Shown: in pieces, positions 40,006 to 54,589 of the stretch
How positions within the stretch are numbered: position 1 is the stretch's first letter
Layout: each line of letters begins with the position of its first letter
Assembly: GCA_029237695.1 (NCBI GenBank)
Contig: CM055280.1
Coordinates: 37,160,508 to 37,224,507, forward strand
DNA: 64,000 nt
Reading direction: 5' to 3'
From: Conchocele bisecta
Lineage: Eukaryota; Mollusca; Bivalvia; Lucinida; Thyasiridae
The notes under the pieces: generated by a model
Database searches by the model: none
Seen by the model: the letters and a program-made list of their open reading frames with translations, nothing else
Told to the model about the DNA's origin: nothing
Translations under genes and position numbers: made by a program

Positions 40006-40713
40006 CATCAATTGGCTATCTCATATGTGACTGAAAAATGGGGCTTATGGGAGTTATAGCCAGCCTAGCCCGGGATCTGCTAGCCTGCTGCTATCTGTAG
40101 CCGGTGTGACAATATGCTATTTATGATGGTTGATACACTGGCTGAATGTCGAACAGTGCAGACCCTGAGCAGACTGCGCGGATGCACAGGCTGCTCTGGG
40201 TCTACACTGGGCGCAAATGGCATAAGCCCCATTTCTGCAGTTACAGACACATATAGCAATCGGGAACCAGTAGTGATGAAAATACGCCGGTTTCCTGACG
40301 AGATACCACTCGGCTCTACTTGCAGCTATCGCATAAACGACCGGCTACAGGACGAAAATGTGTTTATGCAGTATCTTCAGCATGTAGTTGAATGGAAATT
40401 CGTCAGGAATCCGGCGCCTATTTCAACCTAAAACATTTTACGCCGGCGCGAAGTGTACCACCAGTGGTGACACTTGGTTTTGAAAGTTTTCTGGGCTGAC
40501 AAAAAATTTGTTATCTAGTCGAAATTGATCCTGTATCTTGATAAAATGTCGACAATATGAAGAGTTTTTATTGCATATTTACATTGCAGTGTTTCTCACT
40601 ATTGCTGGTATGTATGGTGGCTCAAGTTGAGCCTGGCTTAAGCCGACTCTAGGAGGCGTTTGTGTCGCGGACTGTGATAATACAGGACAGCCCATGACAC
40701 AAATCGGTGAACA
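40006..40713. other. Host DNA with dispersed repeat blocks
   Basis: No gene is seen. The block 40150-40260 (CAGACTGCGCGGATGCACAG, GTCTACACTGGGCGCAAATG) belongs to a dispersed family also at 21648 and 3340. The block 40351-40455 repeats 5141-5240. Confidence 0.5.
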
Positions 40714-41018
40714 GTAGCATATTTCACCAACATTGCAAAGTATACTTAACTAGCAAAGTATACTTTGAGGGAGAAATTTTCAATTTTAGGAGAAATTTAT
40801 TAATTTTTATTATACTGAATTTATTACATTATCACAGCCATTTTGGCTGTGGTAATGTACTACATTCCGTATAATAGTTCTGCATACTTTTAATCATCAA
40901 ATATATGCAGTCGTTAGTTCTATACGAAATAATGCATTTCAGGAAAAATAAATTATTACTCCCTGAAAGTATACTTTGCTAGAAAAGTATACTTTGCAAT
41001 GTTGGTGAAATCGGCTAC
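40714..41018. mobile_element. Complete MITE, GTAGC..ATTTCACCAACATTGC ends
   Basis: GTAGCATATTTCACCAACAT and its inverse near 40993-41018 bound the element. Paired AAAGTATACTT blocks sit inside each end. The interior has an ACATTATCACAGCCA hairpin. The truncated relative is at 2503-2680. Confidence 0.85.
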
Positions 41019-41321
41019 AGGTGTAATTAAGATTTTTCTGGAAGTCGTGATCAACCATTATTATGGATCTCTCAACATTGTTTTGTATATAATATGTTTT
41101 ACTTTCGCTCAACAACCTGGCGAATGAATTTCGGTTGCCGTGCTTCCACCAGGGAAGTAACCATATTCTTACTCTCCTTATATGAATAGGGTCATCAACA
41201 CACAAAGACGAACATTGGCAAAAGTTGACTCACCTCAATATTGCACCAGTAGCACAATTGCCCCTGCTGAACGACCGGATCTACATAATGCCGTCATTAC
41301 CAGTGCTCCGACAGTTACACA

Positions 41322-41480
41322 ACCGCCTGCGTTAATCTTGCCCAGAGTTCAGCGTTTCTCAGCATTTATCAGCAATCTCAGCTCGCAATCAAGCAACTTA
41401 ATAGGCTGGGCACAGCTCAGGCTCAGCCAATCAAACTGCTTGATTTCAAGCAAAATGTTAAAGTATTTTGAAATAAACAA
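41322..41480 (+). mobile_element. CGCCTGCG-type MITE, 3' truncated
   Basis: It runs from ACCGCCTGCGTTAATCTTGC through the AGCTCAGGCTCAGCCAATCA hairpin to AAGTATTTTGAAATAAAC, and then stops. A detached right end of the family (TATTGGCAAGATTAGCGCAG) is at about 42243-42263. Confidence 0.75.
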
Positions 41481-41539
41481 CAAGAAACGAGGCAATGCCA
41501 CGAAGGCCAGGTTTTTTCCAAGCATAGACACTTGGATAA

Positions 41540-42010
41540 CATAATTATAACCACTTTTTGTAGACTAGATGGCCGTGGCCTGCATGTCGCGCCTTGGGGC
41601 GAGGCATGGACACTAAAAACAGAGATATAATAGATGGAAAAACATTAACCAAAAAACTTTAACCGGACACACGGACGTACGGACGGACGGACGTATGCCA
41701 AAATGCCGACTATATCGCGCTTTCCGCAAGCGGGCGCGACAATGATGATAAACACCCATGTGAAGTATCAAGGTAATGGGTGAAGCAGTTGCAGACTGAG
41801 AGATATAGTACACGAAAAAACTTTAAGAAAAAAAATCAAAGTAATTTGACCTTGACATAAGGCACAGGGGCCGCACGGTTGGGGGATAGAATGAAAATAT
41901 GGATGATGATAAACACCCATGTGAAGTTTCAAGGTAATGGGCGAAGCAGTTGCAGAGATATAGTATAACGAACAACTTTAACCAAAAAACTTTAACCAGA
42001 TGTACGTTAA
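41540..42010 (+). repeat. Tandem ~166-bp repeat with a GGAC microsatellite
   Basis: GATGATAAACACCCATGTGA starts at 41741 and again at 41907, followed in both by AAGGTAATGGG.GAAGCAGTT. Upstream is (GGAC)n around 41664-41692 and a repeated AACTTTAACC block. A GACCTTGACATAAGGCAC block at about 41849 echoes the array at 15690. Confidence 0.7.
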
Positions 42011-42327
42011 AAAGTTAACGTTGAAAGTCAATTACGTAGAAATAATAGGTCAAGGTAAAAAAATGGTCACATGTTGGATAGTTGTATGTGGTGGGCACCC
42101 CTTGGTTATGAAGCTGTGAAAGTTTGTTGGTCCTATGTGGTACAGTAACAAAGGACGCCGCCCGCCGCCCGCCGCCCGCCCACCCGGCTTTCGCCAATCC
42201 AATAGCCTGGATTTTTTTTTAAAAACCTGGCTAAAAATACAAATATTGGCAAGATTAGCGCAGACGACGGTGTATTATGGTGCTCCTGACAGATATTCTA
42301 TACCCTTAGATCGCTACACACAACAAA

Positions 42328-42452
42328 TGTCGTCTGCTGTTGCTTTATATCTTGCCTTACTTCTCAATAAAAACATGTAAATTATCCTAAAGTGCTGTCA
42401 AAGCATGTTTTTGATGATAAAATGGAAAATAGAAAATAAACAGCAGACGACA
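42328..42452. mobile_element. 125-bp MITE, TGTCGTCTGCTGTT ends, copy 2
   Basis: The perfect inverted ends TGTCGTCTGCTGTT/AACAGCAGACGACA match copy 1 at 9654-9773. The interior shares CAAAGCATGTTTTTGAT-like sequence. Confidence 0.8.
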
Positions 42453-43027
42453 AAAAATTAAGATAGCGGTGAAAGGTTTAATCCTATTGTAGCATGGCGA
42501 CCTAAGTCGGAATTCAGTAATTGAATTGTAACTAGATCACGTGAACGTGTAGCTTTCAACCAGTGTAGACCACAAACCAGAATCATAACTGTGCAGTCTG
42601 ATTTGTTGTCTACGCTGGTTGTTGAACTTACTTGCGAGGTCACTGGCACTACGACGCTGGGCACAGCAAGGTGTGAAGAAAATAAATCACACGGACGCAA
42701 GCATGATTGGCGCCTGCGGCTGGCATAACTGCAGTAGACGACTCGTCGCTTATCTCCGATTCCATTGGTCAATTGGGTTTCTCGGTGACGTCACGCGATC
42801 GTATTACCGTTAGAGCTAGTAATGACCCATCGAGCGTTAATAAAACCGGTCAGTGTGCCTCGGTGCGTCGTCATGGCAACCAGAATGTAACGTGTCAACT
42901 AATTAGAGCGAACTGTGTCGGTAATATCATCGATTGTGACCTAGCTTCTCGTTTTGATTAATGAACTCATAATGGTGGGAAATGTCATGCGCCCGGCCTA
43001 GTAGTAGATAAAAGGCTGGGACTGGGC
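42453..43027. other. Host non-coding stretch, no gene seen
   Basis: A loosely inverted ACCAGTGTAGACCACAA / TTGTCTACGCTGGTTG pair occurs at 42560-42625. No gene is supported. Confidence 0.4.
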
Positions 43028-43090
43028 CACTTAACCTCCTGGACTGGGTCACTTCACCTCCTGGACTGAGCAACTTACCTCCTGGAGCCC
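43028..43090 (+). repeat. Three tandem copies of ACTT.ACCTCCTGGACTG
   Basis: A 21-24 base unit (CACTTAACCTCCTGGACTGG) repeats three times with slight change. It is a small minisatellite. Confidence 0.7.
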
Positions 43091-44691
43091 GCCCCACCCC
43101 CATGGGTGGGCCCAACGCAATGATAACCATAACGAAATGCACCAGTCCCACACTTCGCTTGCTCGGAAAGAAGGTTACACATACCCTTTCTTTCTTGCTT
43201 ACGTTTAACGGTCGCACTGTCTCTATGGACTTGCACGCCGTCCGCAAAAGGCGGAATAAAAACTTGGGCCGAATGGGAATTTTGAATCTGTGTAATCTGG
43301 GTAGAAACAGTTCACGTGCTTAGGGTCCCAGAGACAAATGTGCAAATTAGATTACTGCTGGCGGCCAACAATTTGGTGACCTAATTTCGCGCAGTAATCC
43401 GGTGCACGGCCTCCGTAGTTGTAGAAGACAATTGTCTGAATTAAGTGGTGAGGCCCGCATGTGGCCCTATTGTTGGGTTATTTTTGTTTGCGGGCCTATT
43501 TATGTTTAGTATAAATATGTTGATGGCAAATGAGGGACTCGGAGGGCGCGGTCGTTGTTATTGTGAGGTGAGGCTGGGTGGTGTGAAGCGAGTCCGCCGT
43601 CTTCATCGCCGGAGAGACCCGTGGGTCCCCTGTCCCCAGGCCCACCCCGAGCCGGTCGCCCGCGACACAGTCACCACGAGCACGCCCAGAGGAGCGCACC
43701 ATGAGTCTGGATTCGGCGGCCAAGCGTCCATGAGCACACCCACGCTCCACGGCCGGGTTTGTAGACAGGCAGTCCGGATCAGGTAATCTGTTTAGGCTTC
43801 ATCCCGGAGACCAGGATGCTGCGGTGATGATACTCCCCCTAGTGACCTATGTCAACGGTGGACCACGCTCCGATTTGTGGTGTTTGTTTCGTTCCCCAGG
43901 TTTATATGTTGTGTGTGTTGTTTTCCCCCCTGTGGGTTTGTTGTATGTGTGGGGTGTGGTTCGTTTTTTATTTAAACCCTTTTTAGGTGATACGGTTTTG
44001 TTTAGGGCATACATGTTGGGTCTGAGTTGGAGGTGGGTGAGGGCTGTAATATTATGTTTGGCTAGCTGGCTTGTTGGCAGCTAGGTTTCCATGTATGGAA
44101 GGTTTTTCTTTCATTTCAATTGTTTTCCTATGGTTACCATGTTGCTGCCGGGAACTGTGTTCCATGCAGGCTGCTTTGCATGTATATTACGTTGACACCA
44201 TCCTCTCCCCATAATGATGTTATGTGTTCGTTTTAGATCGCGTGTTTGTGTATGTTATAATAGTATGTGCGTTTCAGTGCTGCATTCTGCTTGCGTGTGT
44301 CCTTGTACTTCTGCTGGTCAAAATGTTGCATCTGCCATTATGTGGCTTTTTACTGTAGGTGCGTATGTGTGACTTGGCCCTGTTGTCGTTATTATTTTTG
44401 TGGCTTCGAAGACTGATCCGGCCTGCCTGTTTTTGATTAAATGTTGGGGGGCTTTTGCCTTTATTTAGCAAGACGTATTTACATTATGGTGATACCTGCA
44501 ATAAAAGCAACATATAACAGCTGGTGGTACAGTGTTGGAGACCTGGGGCTTCTTTAATTACGAGCCGTTGAGACATTCATTTCTATTTTCGACTTTGGGA
44601 TAGGGGTTAGTGGTTGTTGTGCTGTGTCCTCCTTATATTCTTTGGAGGTTTAAGCGTTTGTGCTATCCTGTATCTGATTGTTCAGTCATTC
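43091..44691 (+). other. Unrecognised region, G+T-rich in its second half; possible LTR/leader remnant
   Basis: GAATAAAAAC at 43252 and GCAATAAAAGC at 44500 contain AATAAA signals. CTGGCGGCCAACAATTTGG (43358) faintly resembles a primer-binding-site context of an LTR element. The plus strand from about 43800 to 44660 is strongly G+T-rich. Frames at 43445-43786 and 43824-44084 have no domain. A retrotransposon long terminal repeat plus leader is possible but not shown. Confidence 0.3.
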
Positions 44692-47049
44692 TATACAAAC
44701 CATGTCTCCATACTCCCACCAATCAATGCTACAGGGACACTATTCAAACCATGTCTCCATACTCCCACCAATCAATGATACAAGGACACTATGCAAACCA
44801 TGTCTCCATACTCCCACCAATCACATGATACAGGAACACCATACAAACCATGTCTCCATACTCCCACCAATCAATGATACAGGGACACTATACAAACCAT
44901 GTCACCATACTCCCACCAATCACATGATACAGGGACACTATACAAACCATGTCTCCATACTCCCACCAATCAATGATACAGGGACACTATACAAACCATG
45001 TGTCCATACTCCCACCAATCAATAATACAGGGACACTATACAAACCATGTCTCCATACTCCCACCAAATCAATGATACAAGGACACTATACAAACCATGT
45101 CTACATACTCCCACCAATCACATGATACAGGAACACTATACAAACCATGTCTCCATACTCCCACCAATCACATGATACAGAGACACTATACAAACCATGT
45201 CTCCATACACCCACCAATCACATGATACAGGGACACTATACAAACCATGTCTCCATAATCCCACCAATCAATGATACAGGGACACTATACAAACAATGTC
45301 TCCATACTCCCACCAATCAATGATACAGGGACACTATACAAACCATGTCTCCATACTCCCACCAATCAATGATACATGGACACTATACAAACCATGTCTC
45401 CATACACCCACCAATCACATGATACAGGGACACTATACAAACCATGTCTCCATACTCCCACCAATCAATGATACAGGGAAACTATACAAACCATGTCTCC
45501 ATACTCACACCAATCAATGATAGACGGACACTATACAAACCATGTTTCCATACTCCCACCAATCAATGATACAGGGACACTATACAAACAATGTCTCCAT
45601 ACTCCCACCAATCAATGATACAGGGACACTATACAAACCATGTCTCCATACTCACACCAATCAATGATAGAGGGACACTATACAAACCATGTCTCCATAC
45701 TCCCACAAATAAATGATACAGGGACACTATACAAACCATGTCTCCATACTCCCACCAATCAATGATACAGGGACACTATAAAAACCATGTCTCCATACTC
45801 ACACCAATCAATGATAGAGGGACACTATACAAACCATGTCTCCATGCTCCCACCAAACACATGATACAGGGACACTATACAAACCATGTCTCCATACTCC
45901 CACCAATCAATGATACAGTGACACTATACAAACCATGTATCCATACTCCCACCAATCAATGATACAGGGACACTGTGCAAACCATGTCTCCATACTCCCA
46001 CCAATCAATGATACAGGGACACTATACAAACCATGTCTCCATACTCCCACCAATCACATGATACAGGGACACTATACAAACCATGTATAAATACTCCAAC
46101 CAATCAATGATACAGGGACACTATACAAACCATGTCCATACATCACATCCAATCACATGATGACAGGGTACTACTAATACAAACCATGTCTCCATACTCC
46201 CACCAATCAATGATACAGGGACACTATACAAACCATGTCTCCATACTCCCACCAATCAATGATACAGGGACACTATACAAACCATGTATACATACTCCCA
46301 CCAATCACATGATACAGGGACACTATACAAACCATGTCTCCATACTCCCACCAATCAATGATACAGGGACACTATACAAACCATGTCTCCATACTCCCAC
46401 CAATCACATGATACAGGGACACTATACAAACCATGTCTCCATACTACAACCAATCAATGATACAGGGACACTATACAAACCATGTATCCATACTCCAACC
46501 AATCACATGATACAGGGACACTATACAAACCATGTCTCCATACTCCCACCAATCACATGATACAGGGACACTATACAAACCATGTCTCCATACTCCCACC
46601 AATCAATGATACAGGGACACTATACAAACCATGTCTCCATACTCCCAACAATCAATGATACAGGGACACTATTCAAACCATGTCTCCATACTCCCACCAA
46701 TCAATGATACAGGGACACTATTCAAACCATGTATCCATACTCCCACCAATCAATGATACAGGGACACTATACAAACCATGTATCCATAATCCAACCAATC
46801 ACATGATACAGGGACACAATACAAACCATGTCTCCGTACTCCCACCAATCACATGATGCAGGGACACTATACAAACCATGTCTCCATACTCCCACCAATA
46901 ACATGATACAGGGACACTATACAAACCATGTCTCCATACTCCCAACAATCAATGATACAGGGACACTATACAAACCATGTCTCCATACTCCCACCAATCA
47001 AATGACACTATACAAACCATGTATACATACTAATCAAGTACACATACAA

Positions 47050-50000
47050 ACCATGTCTCCATACTCCCACCAATCACAATGAACGGGAACACTATGCACC
47101 ATGTCTCCATTACTCCCACCAATCAATGACAGGGACTATACAAACCATGTCTCCATACTCACACCAATCACTGACAGGACACTATACAAACCTGTATCCA
47201 GCTCACCACACATGATACAGACCACTATACAAAACCATGCTCCATACTCCCACCAATCAATGATACATGACACTACAAAACCATGTATCCATATCCCACC
47301 ATCAATGATACAGGGCACTGTGCATAATGTCTCCATACTCCCACCAATCAATGATACAGGGACACTACAAACCATGTCTCATACTCCCACCAAATCACTT
47401 ACGGGACATATCAAACCATGATAAACTCCAACCATCAATGATACACCACTATACAAACCATGTCTCCATACTCCAACCAATCACAGATCAGGGACACTAG
47501 ACACCAAAATGTCTCAAAATCTCCCAAATGACAGGGATACAGGGACACTATACAAACCATGTCTCCATATCCCTCATATACAAGGACATATACAAATGTC
47601 TCCATACTCCCACCAATCAATGATACAGACACTATACAAACCAGTCTCCTAATCCCACCAATCAATGTAGGGGACACTACAAACCATGTATACATACTCC
47701 CACCAATCACTGATACAGGGACACTGTGCAAACCATGTCTCCATACTCCCACCAATCAATGATAAGATACAGATACACATATACAAACCAATGTCTCCAT
47801 ACTCCCACCAATCACATGATACAGGGACATATACAAACCATGTCTCCATACAAACCATCATGATACTTGACAATATACCATGTCTCCATATCCCACCAAT
47901 AAATGATACAGGGACACAATACAAACCATGTCTCCATACTCCCACAATCAATGATACAGGGACACTATACCAAACCATGTCTCCAATACAATGATACAGG
48001 GACACTATACAAACATGTCTCCATACTCCCACAGCACATGATACACGGGACATATACAAACCATGTCTCCATACTCCACCAATCAATGATACATGTCTCA
48101 TATCCACCAATCAATGATCAGGGACATATACAAACCTGTCTACACCTACATGATACAGGGCCACTATTCAAACCATGTCTCCATACGAACACATCAAACC
48201 AATGATACAGACACTATACAAACCTGTATACTCCCACCAATGATCAGGGACACTACATGCTCCATACACCAATCAATGATACAGGGACATATACAAACCA
48301 TGTCTCCATACTCCCACAATACAATGATACAGGGACACTATACAAACCATGTCTCCATACTCACCAATCATGTATACAGGGACACTATACAAACCAATGT
48401 CCCATACTCCCACCAACAATGATACAGGGACATAAACCATGTCTATCTCCCACCAATCAATTTAGGGACACGATACAAACCATGTACTCCACCTACTCCC
48501 ACCAATCAATTGATACAGGGACACTATAACAAACCATGTCCTCCAAAGGGGACAGGGACACTATACAAACCATGTCTCCATACTCCACCAATCAATGATA
48601 CAGGGACACTATACAAACCATGTCTTCCACTCCATACTCCCCACCCTATCAAACCATGATACAGGGACACTGTACACAATCCATGTAATCCATACTCCCA
48701 CCAATCAATGATACAGGGACACTATACAAACCATGTCTCCATAAACCTCCCATAACCTCCCCACCCAATCAATGATACAGGGACACTATACAAACCATGC
48801 CATGTCTCCATACTCCCCAACCAATCAATGATACAGGGACACTACTCCCCACAAACACATGATCAGAGGGACAAACTCCATACAAACCATGTCTCCAATA
48901 CTCCCACCAATCACATATAGATACACCCAAGGGACACTATACAAACCATGTCTCCATACTCCCACCAATCACATGATACAGGGACACTATACAAACCATG
49001 TTCCATACTCCCACCAATCAATGATACAGGGACACTTATACAAACCATGTCTCCATACTCCCACCAATCAATGATCCAGGGGACACTTATACAAACCATG
49101 TACAAATACCATAACTCCCAAAACCCAAATCACCCCACCAATCAATTGATACAGGGACACTATAACAAACCATGTCTCCCATTCTTACTCATATCATCAA
49201 ATGATACACGGGACACTACCTGATACAAACCATGTCTCCATACTACCCAAACCAATCATGATACAGGGACGATATCAATCATGTATCCATACTCCCACCA
49301 ATCACATGATAGGGAGGGACACTATACAAACATGTCTCCATACTCCCACCAATCACATGATACAGAGGACACTATACAAACCCATGTCTCATCACTCCCA
49401 CCAATCACTGATACGGGACCACTATGCAAACCATGTCTCCATACTCCCACCAAATCAATGATACAGGGACACTATACAAAACCAGGTAGACATAAATACA
49501 AACCTCCCCACAATCACATGATAGATGGACACTATACAAACCTGTCTCCTACTCCACCAATCACATGATACAGGGACACTATACAAACCATGTCTCCATA
49601 CTACCATCAATCAATGCATACAGGGTCACTATACAAACCATGTCTCCATACTCCACCAATCAATGATACAGGACACTATACAAACCATGTCTCCATACAC
49701 CAATCCCACCAATCAATGATACAGGGACATACTGATACAAAACCAACTTGTCTCCATTCTCCCCCCCAACTAACATGATACAGGGACACTATACAAACCA
49801 TGTATAAACATACTCCACCATCTCACCCAATGATACCAGGGGACATATAACAAACCATGTCTCCATAACTCCCACCAATCATGATACAGGGACACTATAC
49901 AAACCATGTCCTCCATACTCCCACCAATCCAAATACAGGGAAACACTATAAAACAAACCATTTCTCCATACTCCCACCAATCAAATATACAGGGACACTA

Positions 50001-53000
50001 TACAAACCATGCTCCATACTCCCCCAACAATGATACAGGGACATATACCACCATGTATCCATACTCCCACCAATCAATGATACAGGGAAACTATACACCT
50101 TATGGATCACTATACAAACCATGTCTCCATACTCCCACCAATAACAGATACAGGGGACACTATACAAACCATGTCTCCATACTCCCACCAATCAAAGATA
50201 CAGGGACACTATCAAAGATGTCTCCCCATACCCCACCAATCAAATAAAAGGGACACATATACAAAACATGTATCGATTCACGCCAACAATCACATGATAC
50301 AGGGACACCTATACAACCATGTCTCCGTTACTCCCACCAATCAAATGATACAGGGACACTATACAAACCATGTCTCCATACTCCACAATAACATGATACA
50401 GGACACTATACAAACCATGTATCCATTACTCCACCAATCATGATTACAGGGACACTATACAAACATGTCTTCCCATTACTCCACCAATCCATTGTTACAG
50501 GGACACATACAAACCATGTATAATACTACCACCAATCAATGATACTGGGACCACTATACAAACCATAGTCTCCATACTACCACCCAATCTAATGATACAG
50601 GGACACTTATACAACCATGTCTCCATAATCACACCAAATCAATGATACAGGGACCCTATACAAACCATGTATCCATACTCCCATCAATCAATCATACAGG
50701 GACACTAATTAACAAACCATGTCTCCATTACTCCCACCAATCAAATGATACAGGGTCACCTATAAAACCCTGATTTCTCCATTACACAAACCAATCACAT
50801 GATTACAGGGGGTCAACTATACCGAAATCCTCCATGTTCCTCCTACTCCCTCCCAATCACATGATACTGGGACACTATGCAAACCCATGTTTCTTCATAC
50901 TCCCACCAATATCATGATTTACAGGGGGGGGGGGGGGGGGGGTGTTACAAGGTGACAACACTTTACAAAACCATGTCTCCATACTCCAATCCAATCACAT
51001 TGATTCAAAGGGGCACTTTATAACGAAACCATTGTCTCCCTACTCCCACCAATCACATGATGCAGGGACTCTATACAAACCATGTCTCATTTCCTTCCAC
51101 CAATTTAACATGATTACAGGGACCGACAATTACAAAACCCATTATTCTCCATACTCCCACCAATTCTAATGATTTACTGGGACACTGTTCAAACCATGTC
51201 TCCATTGCTCCCACCAATCAATGATACAGGGGGACACTTTATGCAAATACCATGGTCTCCATACCTCCCACCAATCACAATGATACAGGGGACTCCTATT
51301 AAAAAACCAAACCATGTCTCCCAAATAGTCCCCACCACCAATTCAATGATACAGGGACACTATACAAAATACCATTTGTCTCCATATCTACCAACCAATC
51401 ACATGATACAAGGGTCACTTATACAAACCAATTGTTTTTTTTTTTTTTTTCTCCATTACTTTTCCCACCAATCACATGATGCAAGGGACACTTTATACAA
51501 TCCATTGTCTCCATACTCCCCCCACAAATTCTAATTGATACAGGGGGACACCTATGCAAAACATTGTCTCCAATACTTCCCACCAATCAATGATACAGGG
51601 GGACCACTTATACAAACCATTGTATACCATACTCCCACCTAATCAACATTATAGAGGGGACACTTATACAAATAACCATGGTCTCCATTACTCCCCACCA
51701 ATCAAATGTACTGGGCACCCTAATACATAAACCAAAACCTGTCTCCATACTGCCCACCAATCAATGATTACCGGAGGGCACTCTACAAAACCATGTCTCC
51801 ATACTCCCACCAATCAATGGATTACTGGGACCACTAATTCAAAACCCATGTTCCTCTACTCCCCACCTCAATTCAATGATTACAGGGACACTATACAAAC
51901 CATGTGTCCTACTACTCCCTCCAATCACATGATTACAGGGGGACACTGTACAAACCATGTCTCCAACAATATTTATCCCACCAATCAATGATTACAGGTG
52001 GGGGGGGGGACCACTATACAACCATTGTCTTCCATTACTCCCACCAATCATCATGATACAGGGACAACTATACAAACCAGTGTTCTCCATACTCCCACCA
52101 ATCAAATGATTACAGGGGACACTATATCAAAACCATTGTCTCCATACTCCCTCCAATTCAATGATACAGGGACACTATAAAACCAAACCATGTCTCCTAA
52201 ATAACCTCCCACCCAATAACATGATACAGGGCACACTATACAAACCATGTTCTTCCATACTCCCACCAAATCAATGATTACAGGGACATTTTATTCAAAC
52301 CATGTCTCCATTACTCCCACCAATCAATGGATAACAGGGACCACTATACAAACCATGTCTCCATACTCCCTCCCAATCCACATGATACTGGGACACTATT
52401 ACCAAAACCAATGTTCATCCATACTCCCATCTAATCAATGATACAGGGACACTATACAAACCATGTTCCTCCATACTCCTAAACCAATCACATGAGTACA
52501 GGGGACAGTATACCAAAAAACCTCATGTTCTCCATACTCCCACCAATCACATGATTTACAGGGACACTATTACAAAACCATGTCTCCATTACTCCCAACC
52601 AATAACATGATACCGGGAGGGCACTTTATTCAAACCCATGTCTCCATTACTCCCACCTAACCATCAATGATTACTGGGGACCTCTATGCAAACCATGATC
52701 TCCATACTCCCACCAATCAATGATACAGGGACAACTATAAAACCAAACCTGTTAGACATACTCCCACCAATACATGATAGAGGGACACTTATACAAACCA
52801 TTGTCCTCCATACTCCCACCAATCACATGATTAGGAGGGACATCTATACAAACCATGTCTCCATACTCCCACCAAATCAATTGATTTACAGGGTCACTAT
52901 ACAAATTCCATGTTCCTTCCATTAATCCCCAATCAATCAATGAGTACAGGGAACAATATGCAAACCATGTCTCCATACTCCACCAATCAATGGATTACTG

Positions 53001-54580
53001 GGGGACACTATACAAACCATGGATTTATACATTACCTTCCCACCAATACACATGATAGTGGGGAAACACTATACAAAATACCATGTTTCCTTCCATATCC
53101 CACCAATCAATGGATACAGGAGGACACTGTACAAACCATGAAATCCATATCTCCCACCAATCAATGATACAGGGACACTATGCAAATACCATGGTCTCCA
53201 TTTTAACTCCCTACCAATCTAATGATTACAGGGACACTATACAAACCATGGACCTCCATAATCCCATCCCCAATTCACATGAGTTTCAGGGACACTTTCT
53301 ACAAACCTCATGTCTCCATTACGCCAACCAATCCAATAATGATTACAGGGGACACTTATACAAACCATGTTCTCCATACTCCAATCCCTAATTCAACATT
53401 GATACCACGGACCATTATAACTAAAACCATGTCTCCATACTCCCTCAATCACATGATTAACAGGGGAACTACTTTAACAAACCATGGTCTCCATGACTGA
53501 CCCACCAAATCAATTGATACTGGGGGACACTATTACAAACCATGTCTCCATACTCCCACCAATCAATTGATAAACAGGGTACTACTTTGCCAAACCATGT
53601 CTCCATTACTCCCACCAATTCAATTGGATACTGGGGACCACTATTACAAAAACCATTGTTAGGACATACTCCCACAATCATCAATGATAGAGGGACAACT
53701 TTATACAAACCATGGTCTCCTCCATACTCCACCAAATCACATGATAGAGGACACTATGTACAAACCCATGTCTCCATTTTACTCCCATCCAATTCAATTG
53801 ATTACAGGGTCAACTATACAAACCATGGTCTCCATACTCCCACCAATCAATGATACCAGGGACAATTTTATGCCAAAAACCATGTCTCCATATCCCTACC
53901 CCAATCAATGATTACAGGGACAATGATTACAAACCATGTATTAACATACTCCCACCAATTCACATTGATAGTGGGGAAACACTATACAAAACCATGTCTC
54001 CATACTCCTCACCAATTGCTAATGATTACAGGGTCACTGTACCAAACCATTGAATCATTACTCCCAACCAATCTAATGATACAGGGGACACTATGCAAAA
54101 ACCATGATCTCCATACTCCCACCCAATTCTAATGATACAGGGAGCACTATACAAAACCATGACTCCATAATCCCACCCAATCCACATGATTACCAGGGTC
54201 ACCTATACAAAACATGGTCTCCATACGCCAACCAATCAATGATAACAGGGATCACTATACAAAACCATGTTTCTCCCATACTCCAACCAAATCAACATGA
54301 TACCACGGACACTATAAAACCAAACCATTGTCTCCATACATCCCTCAATCAACATTGATTACCAGGGGAACACTATACAAATACCTATTGTCTCCATACT
54401 CCCAGCCAATTCAATGATACAGGGACACTATAACAAACCATGTCTCCATACTCCCCACCACTTCAATGATACAGGGACACTATAGCAAACCATGTCTCCA
54501 TTACTGCCCACCCAATCAATAGATACTGGGTCACTATACAAATACCATGGTCTCCATTTACTTCCAACCAAATCACTTGA
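47050..54580 (+). repeat. Indel-ridden section of the minisatellite
   Basis: Almost every unit has one to several single-base gains or losses. In about 47.08-48.5 kb losses dominate. In about 50.4-54.5 kb gains (doubled bases) dominate. Homopolymers appear that are foreign to the unit: a 19-G run at 50924 and a 16-T run at 51435. Uncorrected long-read consensus is the simplest explanation. Confidence 0.8.
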
Positions 54581-54589
54581 TACAGAGGC

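Noticed and set aside
43445..44084. Open frames of 113 and 86 residues as possible retroelement proteins
   Set aside because: No zinc knuckle, protease or reverse-transcriptase motif could be found; composition reflects strand bias.
44692..47050. CRISPR-like regular direct repeats
   Set aside because: Units are contiguous without unique spacers, the host is eukaryotic, and there are no cas genes.
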